DNA of 6,111 bases from Reyranella sp. (GTDB lineage Bacteria; Pseudomonadota; Alphaproteobacteria; Reyranellales; Reyranellaceae), in contig JADHLS010000348.1 in assembly GCA_016780605.1 (NCBI GenBank), forward strand, positions 1-6,111, in the 5' to 3' direction. Made by a program: the position numbers and the translations under genes. Every line of letters begins with the position of its first letter. Positions within the stretch are counted from its first letter, which is position 1. Shown in pieces: positions 1 through 5,811 of the stretch. The notes below the pieces were generated by a model. That model saw nothing but the letters and a program-made list of their open reading frames with translations, made no database searches and was not told the origin of the DNA.

Positions 1-52
1 ACTCCGTGGCGCTCTTCCTCGGCGCTTCAACATCGCATGAGCGCCACGGAGT
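1..52. repeat. 14-bp perfect inverted repeat at window edge
   Basis: ACTCCGTGGCGCTC at 1-14 is matched exactly in reverse complement by GAGCGCCACGGAGT at 39-52. The stem is cut by the window start, so its true length is unknown. Possible roles are a terminator of a gene lying to the left, a dispersed palindrome or an operator. The sequence alone does not decide between them. Confidence 0.6.
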
Positions 53-88
53 GGCGCGCTCCCAGCAATGAGTCGACCAAAGATCTTC

Positions 89-106
89 GCGCGCTAGGAA
101 GCGCGC
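89..106 (-). terminator. Possible terminator hairpin after ClpP-like gene
   Basis: A GCGCGC / TAGGAA / GCGCGC stem-loop lies 15 bases downstream of the leftward gene's TAG stop (121-123). Its position suits transcript termination. Beyond it the minus strand reads GAAGATCTTT, which is not a good U-tract, so this is a weak call. Confidence 0.3.
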
Positions 107-120
107 TAAACGGCCCCGTC

Positions 121-768
121 CTACCTGGCAGGCTTCTTCGGCGGCGCCCCGTGCAGGATGCAGGGCGGCGCCTCGCCTGGCTTGTTGATGCCGCGATTGC
201 TGCCCGGTGGCCACAGCGTCAGGCCCCAGCAATCCGAATCCTCGGCGTCGAGCCAGCGGACCTGTCCCGGCGGCGTCAGGTACATGAAGGCCGAGATCGT
301 CCCGTAGGGCGCGCCGCGCATCATCGCGTGCTGGGCAATCGCCTCGTGGCACAGCGGCACGGGCGTCGCATCGCCGCTGCGCGAGCAGGCGTGCAAGCCG
401 AGCCGGCCGCCCTCCTCGACCGTGCGATAGGTCCCCGCGAGGAAAACGATCTGCGCACAAGCCGAGGCGCAGGAGGCGCCGGCACGCACGAGGGTCGCGA
501 CCTTGGCGTTGTCCATCACCTCGGCCATGCGAAAGGCCTCCACGACCGACCCACCCATGCTGTCCAGCGCGAGGGTGCGTAGCCCCGAGGGGTCCCCGTC
601 GGCGCCCTGCAGGGCGGTCCGCAGGCGCTGGGCATCGCCCTCCACGATCGGGCCCCTGGCGACGACGATCCGACGGCCACCGGCGCCGGACGCGACGGTG
701 AAATCCATGGCGTCTGCGGGAGCCGCCATACAGGCCAGGACAAAGACGAGGAAAGAGAGAATCCGCAC
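121..768 (-). CDS. Secreted ClpP-fold (ClpP/crotonase-like) protein
   Basis: A 215-residue protein starting at a GTG codon (766-768). It has an N-terminal signal peptide: a hydrophobic core at residues 3-16 and an ADA-type cleavage site near residue 20. The mature part shows a ClpP-like core: LALDSMGGSVVEA at about 67-78 (the glycine-rich oxyanion-side turn), SCASAC at 99-104 with Ser102 where ClpP has its nucleophile, and GLHAC at 124-128 with His126 where ClpP has its histidine. A late acidic cluster (DAEDSD, about 174-179) could supply the third residue. Small ClpP-like proteins with signal peptides are common in alphaproteobacteria and mostly uncharacterised, so periplasmic proteolysis is inferred. 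Cysteines at 100, 104, 128, 140, 180 and 203 could form disulfides, which fits export. No strong Shine-Dalgarno precedes the GTG. It diverges from the methyltransferase-like gene and is probably not part of that gene set. Confidence 0.82.
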   Translation of the reverse strand: MRILSFLVFVLACMAAPADAMDFTVASGAGGRRIVVARGPIVEGDAQRLRTALQGADGDPSGLRTLALDSMGGSVVEAFRMAEVMDNAKVATLVRAGASCASACAQIVFLAGTYRTVEEGGRLGLHACSRSGDATPVPLCHEAIAQHAMMRGAPYGTISAFMYLTPPGQVRWLDAEDSDCWGLTLWPPGSNRGINKPGEAPPCILHGAPPKKPAR

Positions 769-877
769 CTGAGCGACTATGGGTCATCCGCCGGCTGCAC
801 GCCATCCTGAGCGTGCAACACGAAACTGCAGCCGATCCGTCACGCGCCGGACACGCAAATGCGTCATTCGCTGGTGC

Positions 878-1444
878 ATGGCCGTCGTCCCAGTGCTCGC
901 GCTCTATCTGGTGAGCTTCCTGTACTACGGCCTCTATTGGCGGGCCTTCGCCTTCGGCGTGACGTCGTTCGACTCCTTCAAGCGCGATGCCATCGTCCTC
1001 AAGACCGTTTCGGTCGCGGCCCTGGCGTTCGTCTACCTCCAGGCCCCCATCGACCTCATCTCGCTGGCCGTGATCGCCGGGGGCATCCTGCTCAACCTCA
1101 GCGGCGCGGCCGCGCTCGGCCTCGACAGGACCTACTACGGCCATGAGGTGGCCGGCTTGCCGGCCGAGCGCATCACCGCCTTTCCCTATTCGCTGACCGC
1201 TCATCCCATGATCCTGGGCAATGTCGCGGCCTTCGGCGGCACCTTGATCAATCCGCAGTTCCGCAACGCCTGGTGGCCGCTCGCCGGCCTGCACGTCGTC
1301 CTCAACCTCGGCCTGCTCGCCATGGAGCTGGCGGGCGACCGGCGTCGGCGGGCCGTCCGCATCGGCGGCGGGCTGGTGCTGACGGTCGCCCTGCTCGGCG
1401 CCGTGCTGGCCGGGTTCAATCCTCTCGCAAAGGCAACGGCATGA
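878..1444 (+). CDS. PEMT-like integral-membrane methyltransferase
   Basis: A predicted 188-residue membrane protein with about four to five hydrophobic segments (near residues 3-20, 40-56, 58-82, 108-124 and 135-150, plus a C-terminal one at 162-180). Its centre aligns without gaps to my memory of eukaryotic phosphatidylethanolamine N-methyltransferase: TYYG then ERITAFPYSLTAHPM (about 97-111) against the PEMT pattern ARVTxFPFNxLDNPM. It also has a Glu (E150, LLAMEL) where PEMT has its SAM-contacting EE pair; only one of the two is kept. By family it would move methyl groups from SAM to an amine lipid head group, or to another membrane substrate as in isoprenylcysteine methyltransferases. An in-frame ATG at 779 would add 33 Arg/Cys-rich residues and leave only 10 bases to the divergent gene. 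I prefer ATG 878, although its Shine-Dalgarno is poor. The stop overlaps the next start (ATGA), implying translational coupling. Confidence 0.7.
   Translation: MAVVPVLALYLVSFLYYGLYWRAFAFGVTSFDSFKRDAIVLKTVSVAALAFVYLQAPIDLISLAVIAGGILLNLSGAAALGLDRTYYGHEVAGLPAERITAFPYSLTAHPMILGNVAAFGGTLINPQFRNAWWPLAGLHVVLNLGLLAMELAGDRRRRAVRIGGGLVLTVALLGAVLAGFNPLAKATA
1429..1433 (+). promoter_or_regulatory. Ribosome binding site fixing start at 1441
   Basis: AAAGG ends 7 bases before the ATG at 1441. This supports that start over the longer open frame beginning at 1273, which would overlap most of the methyltransferase C-terminus. Confidence 0.6.
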
Positions 1445-2244
1445 GCAACGGCGCGTGTTTTCCCGCGACCCTCGGGCGGTTCGACGATCCGACCGACCGG
1501 ACCCTCATCGACTGGCTGACCAGCTGGGTCGAGGACCACTTCCGGAAGGACCTGGCGCAGCGGCCGTCCAAGCACGTCTATGTCAGCACCCTGCCGCCGT
1601 CGGTGATCGCCCGCATCGACCGCCTGCGCGACAGCCCGCTGATCCGCAGCCTCATCGAGCGCCACGTGCCGGCCGGCAGCGCCGTCACGCCGATGAAACA
1701 CACCGACGAGCTTTACCTGTCGCACTACAACAAGGACCGCGGCGGCGACCAGGGGCTGTTCGACAAGCACTACGACGGCAACCTGCGCTTCCTGTCGTCG
1801 AGCATCGTCGTGCGCGCGCTGATCTACCTGCAATCCGACGCGACCTACAAAGTCGTGTTCGCCGACAGCGGAGTCGAGAAGGCCTTCACGACCTACGATT
1901 TCGGCCTGCTCGACTTTCACCGCGAGCTGCACTGGGTCGAGGGCGCGTTCAACCCGGACGACCAGCAGCGCATCCTGCTGAAGTGCAACTACCTGGTCAC
2001 CTTGCCCAACGCTGCGGTCATGGGCCGGGCGGCGCTCGCCGCCAACACCGCGGTGTTCTACGTCGTCAAGGCGGCCATGGAGTACTCCAAGAGTCCGCGC
2101 ACACCCGCTCAGGTGTTCGTCGGCTTCCTGTGCAACCTCTTCCGCCGGCTGAACATCCTGCATCCCGCGGTGCCGCTGGCTCTGATCGCAGGTGTTTTCA
2201 GCCTGCTCCTCGTTGCCGTCGGCTACGGCGTCTCCGTCCTGTAA
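1441..2244 (+). CDS. Tail-anchored 2OG/Fe(II) dioxygenase-like protein
   Basis: A 267-residue protein. The middle carries the layout of 2-oxoglutarate/Fe(II) oxygenases: an HxD pair in DKHYDG (H110, D112), then RALIYLQ (125-131, the usual strand after the metal site), a distal histidine in ELHWVEG (H164) and an arginine 13 residues later (R177, QQRILLKCNY) where the family binds the 2OG carboxylate. The last 25 residues (about 243-265) form one hydrophobic helix with almost nothing after it, so the protein is probably tail-anchored with the catalytic domain in the cytoplasm. Members of this superfamily hydroxylate amino acids, lipids or proteins; I do not recognise the exact subfamily. The ATGA overlap with the methyltransferase and a good ribosome site indicate an operon. 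A lipid or membrane substrate is inferred from the anchor and the neighbours. The family call rests on motif spacing read by eye. Confidence 0.68.
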   Translation: MSNGACFPATLGRFDDPTDRTLIDWLTSWVEDHFRKDLAQRPSKHVYVSTLPPSVIARIDRLRDSPLIRSLIERHVPAGSAVTPMKHTDELYLSHYNKDRGGDQGLFDKHYDGNLRFLSSSIVVRALIYLQSDATYKVVFADSGVEKAFTTYDFGLLDFHRELHWVEGAFNPDDQQRILLKCNYLVTLPNAAVMGRAALAANTAVFYVVKAAMEYSKSPRTPAQVFVGFLCNLFRRLNILHPAVPLALIAGVFSLLLVAVGYGVSVL

Positions 2245-2343
2245 TCGGAGTGCTGTACCAAGGTCATTGCCGTGCAACACAACCAATAACGATCTCGGCC
2301 ACGGTTTCCCTTTGGCCTTCCCCTCCAGCCATGGAAAGAACTC
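2245..2343 (+). other. 99-bp gap before Mpo1-like gene
   Basis: No open frame or strong hairpin stands out. It ends in a purine-rich GGAAAG (2333-2338), 5 bases before the ATG at 2344, a plausible ribosome binding site. I could not find a convincing -35/-10 pair, so the downstream gene may be read through from the upstream pair, or may have its own promoter of unknown type. Confidence 0.45.
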
Positions 2344-3057
2344 ATGAGTGGCTTTTTCAATGAACTGAGCGTCCAGCGTTGGGACGACCACCGCTACTAC
2401 CACCACAGCAAGGTCAACCAGTCGCTCCATCTCGTCAGCGCGACCAGCTTCCTGTTCGCCTACGTGGTGGCCTTCTCCGATCCGGCGATGGCCGCCCTCA
2501 TCGGCTGGCTGGTCGCCATGACCACCCGCCAGGTCGGTCACCTGTTCTTCGAGCCGCGCGGCTACGACGAGATGAATCAGGCGACCGACGAGTACAAGGA
2601 AGAGATCAAGGTCGGCTACAACATCAAGCGCAAGCTGGTGTTGCTGGCCGTCTGGGCCGCCTCGCCGCTCTTGCTGGTGGCCGACCCGACGCTCTTCGGC
2701 ATCTTCACCCCGCACACCGACTGGGCCGAGTTCATGACCCATGTGGGCGAGCTCTGGCTGACGGTGGGCTTGGGCGGCATCGCCTTCCGCGTCCTGCAGC
2801 TCTTCGTGAAGAAGGACCTGCAGACCGGCCTGGTATGGGCCACCAAGATCGCCACCGATCCGTTCCATGACATCAAGCTCTACCATCGCGCCCCGTGGGA
2901 GCTGGTGACCGGCCGCTACACGCGACACACCGCGGCCGCCGTCGCCGCCCCGATCATCCCCGACGAGATCGTCGAGGAGATCCTCCCCGACCTCGGCGAA
3001 GAGATCGTCGAGGAAGTCGCGGTTCCGGCTACTCCTCATGTTCCTCTCCCCCGTTAG
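2344..3057 (+). CDS. Mpo1/DUF962-like membrane dioxygenase
   Basis: A 237-residue membrane protein. The N-terminal part matches the Mpo1/DUF962 signature: RYYHHSKVNQSLH (17-29), with His20, His21, Asn25 and His29, and later RQVGHLFFEPRG (62-73), with His66 and Glu70. Yeast Mpo1 has YHHDKVNxxxH and FQFVGHxxFEKRRP at the same places. Mpo1 is an Fe(II)-dependent ER dioxygenase that alpha-oxidises 2-hydroxy fatty acids formed in phytosphingosine breakdown, shortening the chain by one carbon. Hydrophobic spans lie near 31-44, 47-60, 97-113 and 137-153. The region after about residue 75 goes beyond the core family, with an extra histidine-bearing stretch (FHDIKLYHRAPWE, 174-186) and a very acidic segment (207-225). 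The final PLPR and stop are encoded by a palindromic repeat, so the tail is probably acquired. The gene is the last of a rightward trio that includes a 2OG oxygenase-like protein. Family call fairly firm; substrate unknown. Confidence 0.72.
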   Translation: MSGFFNELSVQRWDDHRYYHHSKVNQSLHLVSATSFLFAYVVAFSDPAMAALIGWLVAMTTRQVGHLFFEPRGYDEMNQATDEYKEEIKVGYNIKRKLVLLAVWAASPLLLVADPTLFGIFTPHTDWAEFMTHVGELWLTVGLGGIAFRVLQLFVKKDLQTGLVWATKIATDPFHDIKLYHRAPWELVTGRYTRHTAAAVAAPIIPDEIVEEILPDLGEEIVEEVAVPATPHVPLPR

Positions 3058-3131
3058 GGGGAGAGGCTAGGAGAGGGGGAGTCGGCGTGCGTAACCCCCT
3101 CTCCCAACCTCTCCCCCTAGCGGGGGAGAGG
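3043..3131. repeat. Nested palindromic repeat between convergent genes
   Basis: Two near-identical hairpins flank the block: CCTCTCCCCC, GTTA, GGGGGAGAGG at 3043-3066, and CCTCTCCCCC, TAGC, GGGGGAGAGG at 3108-3131. Each has a perfect 10-bp stem and 4-base loop. Between them a third pair (3070-3079 with 3095-3104, GGAGAGGGGG / CCCCCTCTCC) closes a 15-base loop. This is the layout of dispersed intergenic palindromes (REP/BIME-like) common in high-GC proteobacteria. Lying between two converging genes, it probably also stops transcription from both sides. It overlaps the last codons of both genes. Confidence 0.85.
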
Positions 3132-4841
3132 AGCCTGAGTCGGAGAAGCGTCCACGCCTCCCCAACTCGGCCACCGCGAAGCGACGACCTCGCCCAGCAT
3201 CTCGCGCAGGATGCGCCGCTTGATGGCCTTGTCGGTGGCGAGGGCACCGGGCTCCCACCAGCCGTCGCGGCGCATCGCCTCGGCGGCGGCGACGAACCGC
3301 TCGGCGACTGCCTCGAAATCGGCGTCGGTGAAATTCAGGCTGAAGATCAGGCGCCCGGTGCCGATCCAGCTCAGCGCCAGGCCGGTTTCCCTCAGGTAGT
3401 ACTGGAACATCCAGTTGTAGCGCGACGAAGCGGTGTAGCAGACCGTCCAGACCGACGAGAGATGGGCGATGGTGATGGGCAGGCCGCACTCGCTGAGCCG
3501 CTGGTTGAGCGAGGCCGCGCGCCGGTCCCAGGTCGCGTCGAGATCGCGGTAGATCGCCTGCATCTGCGGCGTCTCGAGATGGTCCAGGAACTCGGCCATC
3601 GCCGCCATGACATAGGGATGCGAGTTGAAGGTGCCGCGGGCGAAGCAGACGTCGGCCGGGCGGTCCTGGCGGAAGCGCTTCATGAAGCGATGGTCGCCGC
3701 ACACGACGCCGATCGGGAAGCCGCCGCCCACCGTCTTGCCGTAGGTCACGATGTCGGCGGAAACCCCGAAGTATTCCTGGGCGCCGCCCTTGGCCAGACG
3801 GAAGCCGAGGAAGACCTCGTCGAAGATCAGCACGATGCCGCGCTCGGAACAGACGGCGCGCAAGGCCTTCAGCCAGGCGGCGTAGGTCGCGCGATCGACG
3901 CTTCTGTCCGGCCGGCTGGCGACCAGGGTCGAATCGGCCGGGGCGCCCGAGTTGGGGTACATGGCCTGCACCGGGTTCACCAGCACGCAGGCGATGTCGC
4001 GCCGCGTGCGCAGGACGGAGAGCGTGCGCTCGGACATGTCGGCCAGCGTATAGGTCTCGTGCGCCGGCACCGGGTTGCCGACGCCCGGCTGCACGTCGCC
4101 CCACCAGCCGTGATAGGCGCCGCAGAACACCACGGCATGGGAACGCCCGGTGTGGTAGCGCGCGAGCCGCACGGCCTGCATGACCGCCTCCGTCCCCGAC
4201 ATGTGGAACGAGACCTCGGCCTTGCCGGAGATGCGGGCGAGCCGCGCCGCATTGTCGGCGACCAGCGAGGGGTAGTAGCCCAGCACCGGGCCGAGCTGGG
4301 CGACGCGTTGGGCGCCGCGCTCCATGCAGCCCTTGTAGAAGTCGTAGCCCAGAAGGTTGACGCCGTAGGATCCGGTGAGGTCGTAACGGGCGTTGCCGTC
4401 GAGATCGGTCACCTGCACCCCGGCCGAGGCGGCGACGAAGGAGCCCGACGGCAGCTCGGCTCTGACGCGCGGGCTGAACTGGAAGGGCACGCGATAGCCC
4501 TCGGTGAACTGCAGGTCCGAGATGTGCGGCTGGGCCTCGGCGGTGCGTTCGAGCGTGCGGGCGCCATTCGAACGCAGCGCCCGCGACAGCCGCTCGAAGC
4601 CGGCGCGGCGGCGCGCGGCGATCTCCTCGGAGGCATCGTCGGCGCGGAAGAAGGTCGCATCGCCGTAGACGGTGCGCGGCATCAGGGCGGCGAGGCGCCG
4701 GGACATCCGGGCGTGGCCGGCGAGCGAGCGATGCTTGGCGCGCGACAGCCTGAGCCGCGCCGACGCCTTGGGGACGATCCAGAGGGCGAGAAGGCCTGCT
4801 GCCAACAACGCCCAGAACCACTCCATTGGCCACTCAATCAT
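3117..4841 (-). CDS. Membrane-anchored class-III PLP aminotransferase
   Basis: About 574 residues; numbering is from ATG 4841. A hydrophobic anchor lies at about 8-23, then a basic, Ala/Arg-rich linker of about 100 residues, then a fold-type I class-III aminotransferase of the GSA-aminomutase/AMT kind. Motifs: SGTEAV (215-220, PLP phosphate), AYHGWWGD (242-249, ring stacking), FDEVFLGFR (340-348, Asp341 to the pyridine nitrogen), TYGKTVGGG (366-374, Lys369 as Schiff-base lysine) and RGTFNSHP (402-409). It therefore keeps every catalytic residue I can check. Plain GSA aminomutases are about 430 residues and soluble. The anchor and extension, plus a C-terminal part recalling AMT domains that aminate acyl chains in lipopeptide synthases, suggest a membrane or acyl substrate (inference). 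ATG 4841 sits 6 bases after GGAGA, better placed than ATG 4847, which adds two residues. The last residues PLPR and the stop lie in the repeat. Confidence 0.85.
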   Translation of the reverse strand: MIEWPMEWFWALLAAGLLALWIVPKASARLRLSRAKHRSLAGHARMSRRLAALMPRTVYGDATFFRADDASEEIAARRRAGFERLSRALRSNGARTLERTAEAQPHISDLQFTEGYRVPFQFSPRVRAELPSGSFVAASAGVQVTDLDGNARYDLTGSYGVNLLGYDFYKGCMERGAQRVAQLGPVLGYYPSLVADNAARLARISGKAEVSFHMSGTEAVMQAVRLARYHTGRSHAVVFCGAYHGWWGDVQPGVGNPVPAHETYTLADMSERTLSVLRTRRDIACVLVNPVQAMYPNSGAPADSTLVASRPDRSVDRATYAAWLKALRAVCSERGIVLIFDEVFLGFRLAKGGAQEYFGVSADIVTYGKTVGGGFPIGVVCGDHRFMKRFRQDRPADVCFARGTFNSHPYVMAAMAEFLDHLETPQMQAIYRDLDATWDRRAASLNQRLSECGLPITIAHLSSVWTVCYTASSRYNWMFQYYLRETGLALSWIGTGRLIFSLNFTDADFEAVAERFVAAAEAMRRDGWWEPGALATDKAIKRRILREMLGEVVASRWPSWGGVDASPTQAPLPR

Positions 4842-4847
4842 CGCCAT

Positions 4848-4852
4848 TCTCC
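4848..4852 (-). promoter_or_regulatory. GGAGA ribosome site deciding aminotransferase start
   Basis: On the minus strand GGAGA abuts the ATG at 4847 but lies 6 bases from the ATG at 4841, which is the normal distance, so 4841 is favoured. The same five base pairs are all that separate the 4847 ATG from the rightward decarboxylase ATG at 4853. Regulatory sequence for each gene must therefore lie inside the other's coding start. Confidence 0.5.
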
Positions 4853-5704
4853 ATGAGCCTGCTGAACATCCTCCACCAGGAGGACATCAACTTCCTGCTG
4901 ACCAACCGCATCCCGCGCCGCCTGGTGACGCGCTGGATCGGCTGGTTCAGCAAGATCGAGAATCCACTGCTCGCGCGCGCCTCGATCGCAGTCTGGCGCC
5001 TGTTCGCCGACCTCGATCTCAGCGATGCCCGGGAACAGTCTTTTGCGAGCCTGCATGCCTGCTTCACCCGGGCGCTGAAGCCCGGGGCGCGCACCGTCGA
5101 TGCCGATCCGGGGGTGCTGACCAGCCCCTGCGACGCCATCGTCGGCGCCTGTGGCGCGGTGAACGGTGTCGAGCTGGTGCAGGCCAAGGGCTTTCCCTAC
5201 ACCCTGCACGACCTGCTGGCCGACCCTGCCCTGGTCGAGACCTACCGCGACGGCACCTACGTGACCTTGCGGCTCACCTCGAGCATGTACCATCGCTTCC
5301 ATGCGCCCCATGACGGCACGATCGAGGGCGTGACCTACATCTCGGGCGACACCTGGAACGTCAATCCGATCGCGCTCAGGCGCGTCGAACGGCTGTTCGC
5401 CAAGAACGAGCGCGCGGTCATCCGCATGCGGCTGGCGAGCGGTCCCCTGGTCACGATGGTGCCGGTGGCGGCGATCCTGGTGGCCAGCATCCGGCTGCAC
5501 TTCCTCGACGTCGTGATGAACATGAACTATCGCGGCGCCGCCACGATCGACTGCGCAAAAGCCTGCGCCAAGGGCGAGGAGCTGGGCTGGTTCGAGCACG
5601 GCTCGACCATCATCGTGTTCGCGCCGAAGGGGTTTCGGCTCTGCGACGGTATCCGCGACGGAGCGGTCATCCGCATGGGCAGCCGCCTGATGCAGCTGCC
5701 CTGA
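4853..5704 (+). CDS. psd: Phosphatidylserine decarboxylase proenzyme
   Basis: A 283-residue proenzyme of the pyruvoyl-dependent decarboxylase family, close in layout to E. coli Psd. By family it removes CO2 from phosphatidylserine to give phosphatidylethanolamine at the inner membrane. Visible landmarks: SPCDAIVGACG (91-101) with the catalytic Asp94, AKGFPYTLHDLL (111-122), MYHRFHAPHDG (145-155) with His147 and His150, GDTWNVNP (165-172), ARNER-like AKNERAV (183-189), and HGST (249-252), the self-cleavage site where cutting between Gly250 and Ser251 leaves a 33-residue pyruvoyl alpha chain. E. coli has LGST, so His replaces Leu. The Asp-His-Ser set is complete, so it should mature normally. 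ATG 4853 is chosen over an in-frame TTG at 4826; neither has a clear Shine-Dalgarno. It diverges from the aminotransferase, with starts 11 bases apart. No pssA is visible beside it, so it may be a dedicated second copy acting on a special lipid (inference). Confidence 0.9.
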   Translation: MSLLNILHQEDINFLLTNRIPRRLVTRWIGWFSKIENPLLARASIAVWRLFADLDLSDAREQSFASLHACFTRALKPGARTVDADPGVLTSPCDAIVGACGAVNGVELVQAKGFPYTLHDLLADPALVETYRDGTYVTLRLTSSMYHRFHAPHDGTIEGVTYISGDTWNVNPIALRRVERLFAKNERAVIRMRLASGPLVTMVPVAAILVASIRLHFLDVVMNMNYRGAATIDCAKACAKGEELGWFEHGSTIIVFAPKGFRLCDGIRDGAVIRMGSRLMQLP

Positions 5705-5811
5705 TCGGTGCCCGACCGGCCTGCGGCGATGGGGGTGGCGAGGGGTGCGAGGTCCCGGCAAGTATCGGCTCTTTTGAATCGCAGCCATTGCCGATTCGTG
5801 ATGGCGCCATG
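5705..5811. other. Short gap between convergent genes
   Basis: No gene seen. It holds a weak 6-bp inverted pair (ATCGGC 5764-5769 with GCCGAT 5790-5795) and a 10-bp self-palindrome ATGGCGCCAT (5801-5810). Either might form a small hairpin between the converging decarboxylase and the right-edge gene, but no T-run marks a clear terminator. Confidence 0.35.

Larger units (their letters stand above)
1..120. other. Gene-free left edge with two hairpins
   Basis: I see no credible gene here. The first 14 bases (1-14) are an exact inverted repeat of 39-52, giving a 14-bp stem with a 24-base loop, and it may extend past the window edge. A second, shorter hairpin lies at 89-106: GCGCGC, loop TAGGAA, GCGCGC. 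It starts 15 bases past the stop codon of the leftward ClpP-like gene, so it could help end that transcript. No clear T-run follows it on the minus strand, so a classical intrinsic terminator is not shown. Confidence 0.5.

Noticed and set aside
37..582. 181-residue plus-strand open frame
   Set aside because: Antisense to the ClpP-like gene, which has a signal peptide and Ser/His motifs; this frame is Arg-rich with no recognised domain.
779..877. Upstream start for the PEMT-like gene
   Set aside because: It would add an Arg/Cys-rich leader unlike the family and leave 10 bases to the divergent gene. It is not excluded, since ATG 878 lacks a clear ribosome site.
1273..1440. Longer start for the 2OG-like gene
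   Set aside because: The added 56 residues are Arg/Pro/Ala-rich and overlap the methyltransferase C-terminus. ATG 1441 has a well-spaced AAAGG and an ATGA coupling.
2267..2290. TTGCCG plus AATAAC as a promoter for the Mpo1-like gene
   Set aside because: The spacer is only 12 bases, too short for a standard sigma-70 promoter.
1201..3039. 612-residue open frame on the minus strand
   Set aside because: It is antisense to the 2OG-like and Mpo1-like genes, is rich in Asp/Gly/Arg/Val/Gln low-complexity sequence and shows no recognisable motif. It is typical of an open antisense frame in high-GC DNA.
3067..4833. 588-residue minus-strand frame overlapping the aminotransferase
   Set aside because: Arg/Pro/Ala-rich shadow of the real frame, with no conserved motifs.
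2895..4856. 653-residue open frame on the plus strand
   Set aside because: It is antisense to the aminotransferase, whose full set of PLP motifs shows which strand is coding. The frame also reads through the palindromic repeat.
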